From Rhodococcus sp. W8901 (lineage in GTDB: Bacteria; Actinomycetota; Actinomycetes; Mycobacteriales; Mycobacteriaceae), in the NCBI RefSeq assembly GCF_013348805.1, contig NZ_CP054690.1, positions 2,418,001 through 2,482,000 of the forward strand: a stretch of 64,000 nt of DNA. Reading direction: 5' to 3'. Positions 18,307-28,081 of the stretch are shown here, piece by piece; the first letter of the stretch is position 1; every line of letters begins with the position of its first letter. Below the pieces are notes generated by a model that worked only from the letters and a program-made list of their open reading frames with translations, searched no databases and was not told where the DNA came from. A program made the translations under genes and the position numbers.

Positions 18307-20046
18307 GTGAGCGCTGAACCCGGAAGTGTCGAAACTGCACCAGCTCCCACCGGCTCCCTCCGAGCGTGGCAGCGGCGTGCCCTGACCAAATACCTGGCTA
18401 CCAAACCCCGCGACTTCCTGGCCGTCGCGACGCCGGGCGCCGGCAAGACGACGTTCGCGCTGCGCGTGGCCTCGGAGTTGCTGCGTGACCGCACCGTCGA
18501 CCAGATCACTGTCGTCGCGCCCACCGAGCACCTCAAGCACCAGTGGGCGGAGTCCGCGGCCCGCAACGGCATCGCTCTGGACTCGCACTTCTCGAACTCG
18601 ACGGGGCAGACGTCGTCGGATTACCACGGTGTGGTCGTAACGTACGCGCAGGTCGCGTCGCACCCGTTCAAGCACCGCGTCCGGACCGAGGCGCGTCGGA
18701 CACTGGTGATCCTGGACGAGATCCACCACGGCGGTGACGCGAAGAGCTGGGGTGACGCCATCCGGGAGGCGTACGGCGACGCGACACGCCGCCTGGCACT
18801 CACCGGTACCCCGTTCCGCAGCGACGACAGCGCGATCCCGTTCGTGAACTACGAGCCCGACAACGAGGGCCTGATGCGCTCGAAGGCGGATCACTCGTAC
18901 GGCTACTCCGACGCCCTGGCCGACGGCGTCGTCCGTCCGGTGGTGTTCCTCGCCTACTCGGGGGAGGCTCGCTGGCGCAACAGCGCCGGCGAGGAATTCG
19001 CGGCCCGGCTCGGTGAGCCGCTCAGCGCCGAGCAGACGGCCCGCGCGTGGCGCACGGCGCTCGACCCCGCCGGAGACTGGATCCCGGCGGTCCTGGCGGC
19101 CGCCAACACCCGTCTCGGGCAGTTGCGCGCCGGCGGCATGCCCGACGCGGGTGGCCTGATCATCGCGACGGACCAGACGGTGGCCCGCGCGTACGCGAAG
19201 ACCCTCGAGGCGATCACGGGTGAGGCGCCGGCGCTGGTGCTGTCGGACGACCCGACGGCGTCGAACCGGATCGCGGAGTTCGGCAAGAGCACGCAGGCGT
19301 GGATGGTTGCGGTACGCATGGTGTCCGAGGGCGTCGACGTGCCGCGGTTGGCGGTCGGCGTCTACGCCACGAGCGCGTCCACGCCGCTGTTCTTCGCGCA
19401 GGCCATCGGTCGGTTCGTGCGATCGCGGACCAAGGGCGAGACGGCGAGCGTGTTCCTGCCGTCCGTGCCGGTGCTACTGGACCTTGCGAGTCAGCTCGAG
19501 GCGCAGCGGGACCACATCCTCGGCAAGCCGCACCGTGAGAAGGACGGTCTCGACGACGACCTGCTCGCCGACGCGAACAAGCAGAAGGACGAGCCGGGCG
19601 AGGAGGAGAAGGCGTTCGTCTCGCTGGGCGCCGACGCCGAGCTGGACCAGGTGATCTACGACGGCTCCTCCTTCGGGACCGCGACGTTCTCCGGGTCCGA
19701 CGAGGAGGCCGACTACCTCGGGCTGCCCGGACTGCTCGACGCCGAGCAGATGCGGGCGCTGCTGCGGCAGCGCCAGCAGAACCAGCTGGACAAGCCGGCC
19801 GCCGCTGCTGCGGCGGCTGCACCGCCGATCCCCGCGCCCCAGGTGGCCGAGCGGGTGGCGTCCGCGGGCCAGTTGGCGAACCTGCGCCGCGAACTCAATT
19901 CCCTGGTGGCGATGCACCACCACCGGACCGGTAAGCCGCACGGTGTCATTCACGGCGAACTGCGTCGCGTGTGTGGTGGTCCGCCGACGGCGATCGCGAC
20001 CGTCGACCAGCTCACCGATCGCATCGCGACGCTCCGGCAGTGGTAG
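18307..20046 (+). CDS. DEAD/DEAH-box superfamily 2 helicase
   Basis: This 579-residue helicase opens with the Q-motif-like LRAWQRRALTKYL, then Walker A ATPGAGKTTF near residue 44, the DEXH box VILDEIHHGGD, motif III LALTGTPFRSDD and the C-terminal QAIGRFVRSRTKGE (motif VI). This resembles the restriction-type/RadD-like helicases. After the core comes a 170-residue tail with an acidic stretch and a poly-Ala-Pro linker. The GTG start at 18307 is preceded by GAGGTG; the frame remains open further upstream but without family features. The nucleic-acid substrate is unknown. The gene is followed by a 16-bp-stem terminator. Confidence 0.85.
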   Translation: MSAEPGSVETAPAPTGSLRAWQRRALTKYLATKPRDFLAVATPGAGKTTFALRVASELLRDRTVDQITVVAPTEHLKHQWAESAARNGIALDSHFSNSTGQTSSDYHGVVVTYAQVASHPFKHRVRTEARRTLVILDEIHHGGDAKSWGDAIREAYGDATRRLALTGTPFRSDDSAIPFVNYEPDNEGLMRSKADHSYGYSDALADGVVRPVVFLAYSGEARWRNSAGEEFAARLGEPLSAEQTARAWRTALDPAGDWIPAVLAAANTRLGQLRAGGMPDAGGLIIATDQTVARAYAKTLEAITGEAPALVLSDDPTASNRIAEFGKSTQAWMVAVRMVSEGVDVPRLAVGVYATSASTPLFFAQAIGRFVRSRTKGETASVFLPSVPVLLDLASQLEAQRDHILGKPHREKDGLDDDLLADANKQKDEPGEEEKAFVSLGADAELDQVIYDGSSFGTATFSGSDEEADYLGLPGLLDAEQMRALLRQRQQNQLDKPAAAAAAAAPPIPAPQVAERVASAGQLANLRRELNSLVAMHHHRTGKPHGVIHGELRRVCGGPPTAIATVDQLTDRIATLRQW

Positions 20047-20085
20047 TGGTAGTGGTAGTTCGCTGGTAGTTCGTTCCGGAACGCC

Positions 20086-20120
20086 GAAGCGGGTGACCAC
20101 CGATGGTGGTCACCCGCTTC
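20086..20120. terminator. Perfect 16-bp hairpin terminator
   Basis: GAAGCGGGTGACCACC and its exact complement are separated by GAT. It sits between the convergent helicase and DUF7455 genes and can serve both. Short GTGGTA/TAGTTCG repeats lie just upstream (20041-20074). Confidence 0.8.
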
Positions 20121-20163
20121 GGGAACTGGGGACGGACGAGCGTCCGCCCGGAGGGCTGACGCG

Positions 20164-20367
20164 CTAGACGGTCGCCGCGGATGATTCCGAGTCGCTCACG
20201 ATGGTGGCGTTCATCTCACGAAGACGATCTGCATGCTCGTTGGCGTGGTGCTGGCAGAAGAGAAGCTCTCCTCCACTCGCGAGCACAGCGCGCACGCGGG
20301 CTCCTGCGCTGCACCGGTCGCACCGGTCAGCAGCGGTCAACGGGGGGCTGGTCAGTGTTCCGGGCAT
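20164..20367 (-). CDS. Small zinc-ribbon-like DUF7455 protein
   Basis: This 67-residue protein has a DRCDRCSAG pair of cysteines and a later FCQHHANEH, which would form a treble-clef or zinc-ribbon-like site (CxxC plus CxHH). An ATG at 20367 with GGAGGAG four to five bases upstream decides the start; the longer open frame to 20514 has no such signal. The function is unknown. Family members are common in actinobacteria, often beside sigma factor genes. Confidence 0.82.
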   Translation of the reverse strand: MPGTLTSPPLTAADRCDRCSAGARVRAVLASGGELLFCQHHANEHADRLREMNATIVSDSESSAATV

Positions 20368-20615
20368 GACTCCTCCGAACTGGCTGTGGGGTGGTACCCA
20401 CTGCCTGGGGTCTTCCGCCGCGTCGGGGGTGACGCGGTAGGTCCACTCTGTCAGACGTTCGACTTGATCGGGTTGTTCCCGATACTTCCTCGGTGTGTCC
20501 TCACTAACACCCACCGTCCTGAACTCGCACTATGCGTTTCGGGACGATTCGGGTGTTCGCTGACAGCTGAGCGCTGCTCTATCGTTCGGGGCCTCGGCGG
20601 CGGAAAGGACGACAC

Positions 20616-20993
20616 ATGTCGACACCGGATCAGTCGGAGCAGTTCGCGGGCGGGTCCCTGCTCCACATGTGCAGCAGGGACGAATGGGCGACAGCGCAGC
20701 GCCTCGGCGAGCGCGTACCGCCCGGCTTCGACGCGGACGGCTTCGTGCACCTGTCGACGCCCGCGCAGGTGCACCTCCCCGCGAACCGGCTCTTCGCGGG
20801 CCGCCGGGATCTGGTGCTGCTGAGCCTCGATCCCGACCGGCTCGGGGCGCAGGTGCGTTGGGAGCCCGGCGTGCCGTCCGACCCCGCCTCGATGCGCTTC
20901 CCGCACCTGTACGGGCCGCTGCCGGTCGCCGCGGTCGTCGAGGTGACCGACTACCTCCCGGACGACGCCGGAGTGTTTCCGCCGATCGGTTAG
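20616..20993 (+). CDS. DUF952 domain protein
   Basis: This 125-residue protein matches the DUF952 pattern: HMCSRDEWATAQ at the start, DGFVHLSTPAQV in the centre and RFPHLYGPLPVAAVVEV near the end. The family is related in fold to Tpt1/ADP-ribosyl-transfer-like proteins. No activity is assigned. The ATG is preceded by GGAAAGGA. It is followed after 34 bp by the KhtT-like gene on the same strand. Confidence 0.88.
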   Translation: MSTPDQSEQFAGGSLLHMCSRDEWATAQRLGERVPPGFDADGFVHLSTPAQVHLPANRLFAGRRDLVLLSLDPDRLGAQVRWEPGVPSDPASMRFPHLYGPLPVAAVVEVTDYLPDDAGVFPPIG

Positions 20994-21015
20994 CCGTCGG
21001 TAGGTGTGTTGGCGC

Positions 21016-21021
21016 TACCGT
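21016..21021 (+). promoter_or_regulatory. Candidate -10 box of a leaderless transcript (KhtT-like gene)
   Basis: TACCGT is followed by exactly six bases (TGAGCC) and the ATG at 21028, with no ribosome binding site. The antiporter pair may therefore have its own promoter, separate from the DUF952 gene. Confidence 0.5.
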
Positions 21022-21027
21022 TGAGCC

Positions 21028-21510
21028 ATGAACGTGGAAGTGACCCCGCTGCCCGGTATCGGAGTTCGTAAGGATTTCGCGCTCGCGATGGGCCGACGCA
21101 TCGGTGTGGTCACCCACCGCGACGGTCGTACCGAGCTGATCGTCTCCAAACTCGACGACCCGGATGCGTGCATGGCTTCGATTCCGCTCGAATCCGATGA
21201 AGCGTCGGTGCTGGCCAATCTGCTCGGGGCGCCGCAGCTCGTCGCACAGCTGCGGGAGGAGCACCGGGATCTGCCCGGAATCAGCACCCGCCAGATGCCG
21301 ATCACCGAGAACTCGCCGTGGGATGGCCGCACGCTCGGCGAGACCGCGATGCGGACCCGCACCGGGGTGTCCGTCGTCGCCGTGATGCGCGCCGGTCAGG
21401 TCGCGCCGTCGCCCAATCCCGACTTCACCTTCACGGAGGGCGACCTGCTGGTCGCGGTCGGAACGCAGGAGGGCCTCGATCACGCGGCCAAGATCCTCGC
21501 GCACGGCTGA
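21028..21510 (+). CDS. Antiporter regulatory subunit with RCK_C (TrkA-C) domain, KhtT-like
   Basis: This 160-residue soluble protein has an N-terminal KhtT-type dimerisation region (PLPGIGVRKDF, residues 7-17). A C-terminal RCK_C domain runs from about residue 95 (TLGETAMRTRTGVSVVAVMR) to the end (FTEGDLLVAVGT). By family it gates the membrane antiporter encoded 24 bp downstream and responds to a nucleotide and pH. The start has no Shine-Dalgarno sequence; see the -10 box at 21016. Confidence 0.88.
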   Translation: MNVEVTPLPGIGVRKDFALAMGRRIGVVTHRDGRTELIVSKLDDPDACMASIPLESDEASVLANLLGAPQLVAQLREEHRDLPGISTRQMPITENSPWDGRTLGETAMRTRTGVSVVAVMRAGQVAPSPNPDFTFTEGDLLVAVGTQEGLDHAAKILAHG

Positions 21511-21534
21511 TCCCGGCTCGGCTACGCGCGCACG

Positions 21535-22740
21535 ATGACCGGAACCTCCCTGGCACTCGTCGAACTCGGCGCTGTGTTCTTCGCGCTCGGTGTCCTCGGT
21601 CGACTCGCCGGCCGCATCGGCCTGTCACCCATCCCGCTCTATCTGATCGGCGGCCTGTGTTTCGGCCAGGGCGGATTCATCCAGCTCGGCGACATCGGCG
21701 AGTTCAGCCACCTCGCGAGCGAGATCGGCGTCGTGCTGCTGCTGTTGCTGCTCGGCCTCGAGTACACCGCAGCCGAGTTGGTGACCGGGCTGCGCCGGTC
21801 CTGGATGGCCGGCGTCGTCGACCTGGTCCTCAACGCGGTTCCCGGCGCGGTGATGGCACTGATGCTGGGCTGGGGGCTGGTCGGGGCGCTCGTGCTCGGC
21901 GGTGTGACCTACATCTCGTCGTCCGGCATCATTGCCAAGGTGCTCGGGGACCTGGGTCGTCTCGGCAACCGCGAGACGCCGATCGTGCTGTCGATCCTGG
22001 TGTTCGAGGACCTCGCGATGGCCGTCTACCTGCCGATCCTGACGGCGGTCCTGGCCGGCGTCAGCTTCCTCGGCGGGCTGCAGGCGGTCGGCGTCTCGTT
22101 CGCGGTCATCACCGCCGTGCTGCTGATCGCGCTGCGGTACGGGAACGTCGTCTCGGCCGTCGTCGACAGCCCGGACCGCGAGGTGTTCCTGCTCAAGCTG
22201 CTGGGTGCGGCACTGCTCGTCGCGGGGTTCGCGTCGTCGCTGCAGGTCTCCGCGGCGGTGGGCGCTTTCCTGCTCGGTATCGCGATCTCCGGCTCCACGG
22301 CGCGCAACGCGACCCGCCTGCTCGAACCGTTGCGGGACCTGTTCGCCGCGATGTTCTTCGTCGTGTTCGGCCTCAACACGGATCCGACGACGATCCCGCC
22401 CGTGCTGCTGCCCGCCATCGCTCTCGCCGTCGTGACGACCGCGACGAAGGTCCTCACCGGATGGTGGGCCGCCGGGCGGCAGGGAATCGGCGTGATGGGC
22501 CGGGCCCGCGCCGGAGCGGCGCTGATCGCGCGCGGAGAGTTCTCGATCGTCATCGCGGGTCTGGCCGTGTCCGCCGGTGCGGTGGAGGGCGAACTCGCGG
22601 CACTGGCAACCGCCTACGTGCTGCTGATGGCCGTGCTCGGTCCGGTCGGCGCGCGGGTCGCGGAACCGTTGGTCCGGCTGTGGCAGCGACCTCGACCGAA
22701 CGAAGAAGGGGCCCCGAAGGACCCCTTCCTCACGAACTGA
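21535..22740 (+). CDS. CPA2-family monovalent cation/proton antiporter, KhtU/KefB-like
   Basis: This 401-residue integral membrane protein has about 12 transmembrane helices. The CPA2 pattern is visible at YLIGGLCFGQGG, LLLLLLGLEYTAAEL and SILVFEDLAMAVYLPI, the last carrying an acidic residue for ion coupling. FARGEF-like RGEFSIVIAGLA occurs near the end. It has no RCK domain of its own, which agrees with the separate KhtT-like subunit just upstream. It probably exports K+ or Na+ in exchange for protons. Confidence 0.88.
   Translation: MTGTSLALVELGAVFFALGVLGRLAGRIGLSPIPLYLIGGLCFGQGGFIQLGDIGEFSHLASEIGVVLLLLLLGLEYTAAELVTGLRRSWMAGVVDLVLNAVPGAVMALMLGWGLVGALVLGGVTYISSSGIIAKVLGDLGRLGNRETPIVLSILVFEDLAMAVYLPILTAVLAGVSFLGGLQAVGVSFAVITAVLLIALRYGNVVSAVVDSPDREVFLLKLLGAALLVAGFASSLQVSAAVGAFLLGIAISGSTARNATRLLEPLRDLFAAMFFVVFGLNTDPTTIPPVLLPAIALAVVTTATKVLTGWWAAGRQGIGVMGRARAGAALIARGEFSIVIAGLAVSAGAVEGELAALATAYVLLMAVLGPVGARVAEPLVRLWQRPRPNEEGAPKDPFLTN
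22705..22728 (+). terminator. Possible terminator hairpin inside the end of the antiporter gene
   Basis: GAAGGGG and CCCCTTC form a 7-bp stem around a 10-base loop, followed by TCC. It lies in the last coding codons, just before the convergent sigA end. The stem is weak. Confidence 0.35.
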
Positions 22741-22743
22741 CCA

Positions 22744-22771
22744 GTGCTAGGCCGGTGCTAGGCAGTGCTAG
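22744..22771. repeat. Three copies of GTGCTAG across the sigA stop codon
   Basis: GTGCTAG occurs at 22744, 22755 and 22765 in a 28-bp stretch. The last copy supplies the TAG stop of sigA on the minus strand. It may be replication slippage; no function is evident. Confidence 0.5.
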
Positions 22772-24150
22772 TCCAGGTAGTCGCGCAGCACCTGGGAACG
22801 CGACGGGTGGCGCAGCTTGGACATCGTCTTCGATTCGATCTGGCGGATCCGCTCCCGGGTCACGCCGTAGACCTGGCCGATTTCGTCTAAAGTCCGCGGC
22901 TGGCCGTCGGTGAGACCGAAGCGCAGACGCACCACGCCGGCCTCGCGCTCGGACAGCGTCTCGAGCACCGACTGCAGCTGATCCTGCAGCAGCGTGAAGC
23001 TGACCGCGTCGACGGCCACGACGGCCTCGGAGTCCTCGATGAAGTCGCCGAGCTGGCTGTCGCCCTCGTCGCCGATCGTCTGATCGAGGGAGATGGGCTC
23101 ACGCGCGTACTGCTGGATCTCCAGCACCTTCTCCGGCGTGATGTCCATTTCCTTCGCGAGCTCCTCCGGGGTGGGCTCGCGGCCCAGGTCCTGGAGCAGC
23201 TCACGCTGGATGCGGCCGAGCTTGTTGATGACCTCGACCATGTGCACCGGGATACGGATGGTGCGGGCCTGGTCGGCCATCGCACGGGTGATGGCCTGAC
23301 GGATCCACCACGTCGCGTACGTCGAGAACTTGTAACCCTTGGTGTAGTCGAACTTCTCGACCGCGCGGATCAGGCCCAGGTTGCCTTCCTGGATGAGGTC
23401 CAGGAACGCCATGCCGCGGCCCGTGTACCGCTTGGCCAGCGACACCACGAGGCGCAGGTTGGCCTCGAGCAGGTGGTTCTTGGCGCGGTTGCCGTCGCGG
23501 GTGATCCAGTTCATGTTGCGGCGATCGGCGGGGGAGGGCTTCTCGCCCTTCTCTGCCATCTCGGCCATCTTGAAGGTCGCGAACAGGCCGGCCTCGATGC
23601 GCTTGGCGAGCTCGACCTCCTCCTCCGCGTTGAGGAGCGCGACCTTGCCGATCTGCTTGAGGTACGCGCGCACCGAGTCGGCAGACGCGGTGAGCTCGGC
23701 GTCCTTGCGGGCCTGGCGGAGTGCCTCGGACTCCTCCTCGTCCCACACGAAGTCGCCGGACGCCTTGTCCTTCTCGGTGGGCTCGGCGGTCTCCTCGTCG
23801 TCTTCCTCGACGACGACGTCCTCGACCTCTTCCTCGACGAGTTCGCCGTCGGCGACGTCGAGATCGGCGATGTCGACGTCCTCGTCCTCGCCGATGTCGT
23901 CGCCGCCCTTGGCGGCCTTGGTGGTCGCCTTCTTGGTGGTCTTCTTCGCAGCCGTCTTCTTGGCGGCGGCCTTCTTCGCGGGCGCCTTCTTGGCGGCGGC
24001 CTTCTTGGCAGGCGCCTTCTTGGCGGCGGCCTTCTTCGCGGGAGCCTTCTTGGCGGCGGGCGCGCTACCGGTAGTGGCCTCGGCAGTGGATGCAGGGGTC
24101 GCTGATTCGGGTGTGGAATCGGCGGTCTGACGCGTATCGGTGGCTGCCAC
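22768..24150 (-). CDS. sigA: Primary RNA polymerase sigma factor SigA
   Basis: This 460-residue housekeeping sigma-70 factor has an N-terminal ~80 residues of Lys-Ala-Pro repeats ([10 protein letters not shown] units), an acidic stretch ([12 protein letters not shown]...), then region 1.2 ([11 protein letters not shown]). Region 2 includes [12 protein letters not shown] and [14 protein letters not shown], followed by region 3. Region 4 carries the helix-turn-helix [13 protein letters not shown]. The GTG at 24150 is preceded by GAAAGGG; an in-frame ATG at 24234 has no such site. The ppgK gene lies 123 bp upstream on the same strand, as in mycobacteria. Confidence 0.96.
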   Translation of the reverse strand: MAATDTRQTADSTPESATPASTAEATTGSAPAAKKAPAKKAAAKKAPAKKAAAKKAPAKKAAAKKTAAKKTTKKATTKAAKGGDDIGEDEDVDIADLDVADGELVEEEVEDVVVEEDDEETAEPTEKDKASGDFVWDEEESEALRQARKDAELTASADSVRAYLKQIGKVALLNAEEEVELAKRIEAGLFATFKMAEMAEKGEKPSPADRRNMNWITRDGNRAKNHLLEANLRLVVSLAKRYTGRGMAFLDLIQEGNLGLIRAVEKFDYTKGYKFSTYATWWIRQAITRAMADQARTIRIPVHMVEVINKLGRIQRELLQDLGREPTPEELAKEMDITPEKVLEIQQYAREPISLDQTIGDEGDSQLGDFIEDSEAVVAVDAVSFTLLQDQLQSVLETLSEREAGVVRLRFGLTDGQPRTLDEIGQVYGVTRERIRQIESKTMSKLRHPSRSQVLRDYLD

Positions 24151-24273
24151 GTACGCCCTTTCGTGACGGTGTCGTGCGGCGTCACGCCAGAGTGGAATTC
24201 CGGCGGAGAGGTCTGTCGGGTTTCGCCGACTCACAGTCGGCCGCCATCCATTGTAACGACAGCTTTGAAATTG

Positions 24274-25038
24274 TTACGGAGCGATGCCCTTTTCCAGGCT
24301 GTTCTGCGTGGCCATGGCCGCGCCGACGATCCCCGCGGTGTTGAGGAGTGTGGCGGGAACGACGGGCGTGCGGTTCTCCAGACGGGGGATCCACTTCTCG
24401 TGTTTGCGGCTGATCCCGCCGCCCGCGATGAACAGGTCGGGCCACAACAGGTCCTCGAATCGGCACAGCACGCGGGTCACCTCGGCGGCCCACTCCTTGT
24501 ACGACAGGGACTTGGTGTCCTTGACCGACGACGCGGCACGATGCTCGGCCTCCATGCCGTCGACCTCCATGTGGCCGAACTCCGTATTCGGGAGCAGGAC
24601 GCCGTTGTGCAGGACTGCCGAACCGATGCCGGTGCCGAAGGTCAGCAGGACGACGACGCCGTCGACGTCCTTGCCGGCCCCGTACCGGTCCTCGGCCAGT
24701 CCGGCCGCATCGGCGTCGTTGAGCACCGTGACAGCGCGGCCGCCCAGCGCGGTCGAGAACAGCGTCCGCGCGTCCGTCCCGATCCACGACTCGTCGATGT
24801 TCGCGGCGGTCCGGGCGATGCCGTTCGTGACGACGCTGGGCAACGTGACACCGACCGGACCGTCCCAGCCTGCCCGTGCGGCGATCTCGGCGACGGTGGC
24901 CGCGACGGCATCCGGAGTCGACGGGTATGGGGTGGCGATCTTGATCCGTTCCTCGACGAGTTCACCGGTCTCGAGATCGACGAGTGCGCCCTTGATGCCA
25001 CTGCCGCCGACGTCCACACCGAAGCCGCGAATTCCCAC
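24274..25038 (-). CDS. ppgK: Polyphosphate glucokinase
   Basis: This 254-residue ROK-type kinase phosphorylates glucose using inorganic polyphosphate or ATP. The phosphate-1 loop is [16 protein letters not shown], the catalytic aspartate lies in VLNDADAAG, and phosphate-2 is [11 protein letters not shown]. The Lys/Arg-rich C-terminal half ([13 protein letters not shown]) is typical of PpgK. The GTG at 25038 ([11 protein letters not shown]) follows GGAAGGGG; the frame stays open upstream but only antisense to suhB. It is divergent from suhB. Confidence 0.93.
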   Translation of the reverse strand: MGIRGFGVDVGGSGIKGALVDLETGELVEERIKIATPYPSTPDAVAATVAEIAARAGWDGPVGVTLPSVVTNGIARTAANIDESWIGTDARTLFSTALGGRAVTVLNDADAAGLAEDRYGAGKDVDGVVVLLTFGTGIGSAVLHNGVLLPNTEFGHMEVDGMEAEHRAASSVKDTKSLSYKEWAAEVTRVLCRFEDLLWPDLFIAGGGISRKHEKWIPRLENRTPVVPATLLNTAGIVGAAMATQNSLEKGIAP

Positions 25039-25152
25039 AATGGTCCCCTTCCGCCGAGATGACAGCCTGCGTCGAAACACTAGTTGGTTCCGCCGCGCTC
25101 GGTCCCGGGGATACGGGTGGTGGGTGTCTGTGGTCTGTGATGCGATACATCC

Positions 25153-26049
25153 ATGCGCGCCACCGACAGTCCCACGGCTGAATCCAACTCCATCGATCCG
25201 GGCGTCCTCCGCCGCACGGCGATCGCGGTCGCCGAGGCCGCGGCAGCGCACGTGCGATCCCGCCGGCCGGAGGTGTTCGGCGTCATGGGCGCTGTGGTGC
25301 ATGCGGGCGACGGCGACTCGGTGCAGTCCAAGAGCACGCCGACGGACCCGGTGACGATCGTCGACACGGAGACCGAGCAACTCATCCGGGCGCGCCTGGC
25401 GGACCTGCGCCCGCACGATGCCATCCTGGGCGAGGAGGGCGGTGGCGAGGAACACGGCGTGGCCGGCACCCGCTGGGTCCTCGATCCGATCGACGGCACC
25501 GTGAACTTCCTCTACGGCATCCCGGCGTACTCGGTGTCGGTCGCCGCGCAGGTCGACGGGGTGTCCGTCGCTGGTGCCGTCGTCGACGTCGCCGGGCGCG
25601 TGACCTACTCGGCCGCGCTCGGCGGGGGCGCCTCGTTCACCGACGCGGACGGCAACACCGGAACGCTCGCGTGCAACCCGGTGACCGAGGCGTCCTTGGC
25701 GCTGTTGGCGACCGGGTTCGGCTACGGCGCGCAGCGGCGCGCGGTGCAGGGCAGGCTGATCGGCGAACTGCTTCCCCGGGTCCGCGACATCCGACGGATC
25801 GGATCGGCCGCCCTCGACCTGTGCATGGTCGCGTCGGGTCGGGTGGATGCCCATTTCGAGCACGGGCTCAATCCGTGGGACTGGGCCGCGGGCGCACTCA
25901 TCGCCAGCGAGGCCGGAGCCCGGGTGCACGTCCCGGCGCCCGACACGCGCAGTGCGGCGGGCGAAGTCGTGATCGCGATGGCGCCCGGCGTGGCCGACGA
26001 TCTGGAGGCGGTCTTCCGGTCCGTGGGGTTGTTCGACCCGATCCCGTGA
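25153..26049 (+). CDS. suhB: Inositol-1-monophosphatase SuhB
   Basis: This 298-residue Mg2+-dependent, Li+-sensitive phosphatase feeds free inositol to phosphatidylinositol, mannosides and mycothiol. Metal ligands are visible as LGEEGGGEE (Glu), [12 protein letters not shown] (Asp-x-x-Asp-Gly-Thr) and the late [20 protein letters not shown] motif. The position between ppgK and cei is conserved with M. tuberculosis. It converges with cei, leaving 13 bp between the stops. Confidence 0.93.
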   Translation: MRATDSPTAESNSIDPGVLRRTAIAVAEAAAAHVRSRRPEVFGVMGAVVHAGDGDSVQSKSTPTDPVTIVDTETEQLIRARLADLRPHDAILGEEGGGEEHGVAGTRWVLDPIDGTVNFLYGIPAYSVSVAAQVDGVSVAGAVVDVAGRVTYSAALGGGASFTDADGNTGTLACNPVTEASLALLATGFGYGAQRRAVQGRLIGELLPRVRDIRRIGSAALDLCMVASGRVDAHFEHGLNPWDWAAGALIASEAGARVHVPAPDTRSAAGEVVIAMAPGVADDLEAVFRSVGLFDPIP

Positions 26050-26062
26050 TCGGTCGGACGGG

Positions 26063-26746
26063 TCAGCAGCGCGCGGTGCGGGCCGCTGCGAGCAGATCCG
26101 GGTCGAGCGGAGCCGGCTCGGTGCCCGCCGGCGGATCCTTCAGTGCGTTGAGGACCTCCGCCGCGTCAGCATTGGGATCGATCTGCTTCGCGAAGTAGGT
26201 TCCCAGCGCGAGATCGACGGTGTCGTCGGTGCGCGCGTCCTGGATCAACTCGGCGCACGGCGCGACGAGCCACAGCGCACTCGCGGCGGACAGTCCGTTC
26301 GGTCCGAACCGAATCTGCCCGTGGCACTGCAGGTTCTGGTCGACGTATACCGGGTCGTTCCCGACCTGGACGTCGGGTGCGCCCGCGAAACCGTAGTCAC
26401 GCAGCTGGGTCGCGACGTCCGACGCCTGGCCGCGTTCGCCGTTGGCGTTGAACACGCGGACCTTGGTCGCGGACAGCGCCGCGGGTTCGACATCGAGGAG
26501 GGTGCTGCGCCCCACCTTCTCGCCGAGTGGTTGCGGCGGGGGGGCGTCGGCGGCCTTCGGTTTGACCGGCGGATTGCAGTCCACCGTGGTGGCGTACACC
26601 TCGGGCTTGGTGAAGATCTGGACCCAGACGACGACTCCGAGCAGCGCCAGCACCGAGATCAACGCGATCACGGGGACCGCGCGCCGGCGACGGAACGGAC
26701 GGCCCTGACCGTCGGTCGAACTGCCATCGGTGATCAGTGAAACCAC
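26063..26746 (-). CDS. cei: Envelope integrity protein Cei (LytR_C domain)
   Basis: This 227-residue protein has a short basic cytoplasmic N-terminus ([10 protein letters not shown]), one transmembrane helix ([20 protein letters not shown]) and an extracytoplasmic LytR_C-like domain ([23 protein letters not shown]...). The homologue Rv2700 is needed for cell-envelope integrity in M. tuberculosis. I placed the start at GTG 26746 (VVSLITDG), the conserved N-terminus; an in-frame ATG at 26890 would add 48 unlikely residues. Two cysteine pairs in the mature domain may form disulfides. Confidence 0.88.
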   Translation of the reverse strand: MVSLITDGSSTDGQGRPFRRRRAVPVIALISVLALLGVVVWVQIFTKPEVYATTVDCNPPVKPKAADAPPPQPLGEKVGRSTLLDVEPAALSATKVRVFNANGERGQASDVATQLRDYGFAGAPDVQVGNDPVYVDQNLQCHGQIRFGPNGLSAASALWLVAPCAELIQDARTDDTVDLALGTYFAKQIDPNADAAEVLNALKDPPAGTEPAPLDPDLLAAARTARC

Positions 26747-27236
26747 GGTGTATGTCGGCCTCTCCGTAGGCGAGCGCGGGCAGTGATCCCGCGAAAGGAA
26801 AAGAGTTGGTGTGGTTCCGGCCACCTTCTCGGGTGCCGCCGCCGTCCCGCTGCCCACTGTAGATCCCCGGCCGATCACCGTCCGGCACATGCCCCGTGCA
26901 GGAATGTCTCAGCTCGAGCAGTGGTTGGTGACGATTGACGGACAGTTTCCGGCAGTGTCCGGTTCGGTTGCCACTTTTCCTGATGCGTCGGCTATTGTCT
27001 GGCGGCCCCAGTCGTGAGAACACACGATTTCGAGAGGGTCCGGCGAGAACGGAAGGTGAGGTGTAGGTCATGTTTTCCGGAGGGCTTTTCGGGCACTTCC
27101 GGGCATCCTGCGGCGTTGTTAGTGCCACAGGAATGGATCTGCATCTCTGACGGTTCTCCAGGATCGCCCCACCCCCTGCCAGGGGACGGCGGCCCGGGCA
27201 CCGGGGATACACGCAAGAGGACGAGGGGAAGAGGAA
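26747..27236. other. 490-bp divergent intergenic region between cei and the DUF4193 gene
   Basis: No convincing coding frame, tRNA or long inverted repeat was found. A TTGACG at about 26935 and an AT-richer patch around 26985-27000 (GCTATTGTCT) are candidate promoter pieces, but their spacing does not fit one promoter. The length is unusual for this compact window, so a long 5' leader or small RNA is possible. Confidence 0.4.
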
Positions 27237-27539
27237 ATGGCAACCGACTACGACGCACCCAGGCGATCGGAAACCGACGAGGTTTCGGAGGATTCGCTCG
27301 AAGAACTGAAGGCACGACGCAACGAGGCGCAGTCGGCAGTCGTCGACGTGGACGAGTCCGACACCGCGGAGTCGTTCGAACTCCCCGGCGCCGACCTGTC
27401 CGGCGAAGAACTGTCCGTGCGGGTGGTGCCCAAGCAGGCGGACGAGTTCACCTGCTCGAGCTGCTTCCTGGTTCACCACCGCAGCCGTCTCGCAAGCGAG
27501 GAGAACGGCGTCATGATCTGCATGGACTGCGCCGCCTGA
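27237..27539 (+). CDS. DUF4193 acidic zinc-ribbon protein (Rv2699c-like)
   Basis: This 100-residue, strongly acidic protein has a C-terminal zinc-ribbon: FTCSSCFLVHHRSRLA followed by MICMDCAA (two CxxC pairs). The N-terminal MATDYDAPR is the conserved actinobacterial start. AGAGGAA directly precedes the ATG. The highly conserved family has no firm function; a role with RNA polymerase or ribosome is speculation. It converges with the DUF3093 gene. Confidence 0.93.
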   Translation: MATDYDAPRRSETDEVSEDSLEELKARRNEAQSAVVDVDESDTAESFELPGADLSGEELSVRVVPKQADEFTCSSCFLVHHRSRLASEENGVMICMDCAA

Positions 27540-27561
27540 CGCGAGTCCTGAAGCAGACGGA

Positions 27562-28074
27562 CTAGTCCTTCGGGGCTGTCCCGCGGCCGATGGCGGCCAG
27601 CAGTTCGGCTGGCCGCCTCGTGCTCACCAACCAGTAGGGCGTGGGGTCCTCGGGATCGTCGAGGACGATCAGCGCAGTCTGCTTGATCCAGGAACGATTC
27701 TGGACGTAGGCGGCCGGATCGAGCTGGCGCCCCATGGCCGCGCTCTTCGCCGACGGCGGAATGGTCGCGGTGCGGGAGATGGCGGAGAGCGGTAGATGCG
27801 CCCGACCCACCCGCACTTCACCGTCGGGGCCGTCGAACACCTCGATCCGGAGCCGCGACACCCACAGCAGGGCCCATACCGGGAACGGGAACAGCAGGAC
27901 GTAGGGCAGCCAGGCGCGGACGCCCGGCGAACCCATATGGATCTCCGCGGCGAGCAGGCCTGCGATGAACAATCCAGCGGGCCACCACCACAACGGCACC
28001 CACAGACGCTCCGAATAGATCGGTGCTCGGGCATTGTCGGGCGTGGTCGCTGCGGGCTGAGACGATTCGGACAC
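27562..28074 (-). CDS. DUF3093 membrane protein (Rv2698-like)
   Basis: This protein of about 170 residues has two membrane segments near the start ([20 protein letters not shown] and [19 protein letters not shown]) followed by a soluble PH-like part with [16 protein letters not shown] at the end. The DUF3093 family is actinobacterial. The GTG at 28074 has no ribosome binding site; TACTCT ends seven bases upstream, and this box overlaps the -10 box of the divergent dut gene. The function is unknown. Confidence 0.88.
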   Translation of the reverse strand: MSESSQPAATTPDNARAPIYSERLWVPLWWWPAGLFIAGLLAAEIHMGSPGVRAWLPYVLLFPFPVWALLWVSRLRIEVFDGPDGEVRVGRAHLPLSAISRTATIPPSAKSAAMGRQLDPAAYVQNRSWIKQTALIVLDDPEDPTPYWLVSTRRPAELLAAIGRGTAPKD

Positions 28075-28081
28075 GTATTCC

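Noticed and set aside
27014-27565. 183-codon frame overlapping the DUF4193 gene
   Set aside because: It is Arg/Gly-rich and out of frame with the recognised gene.
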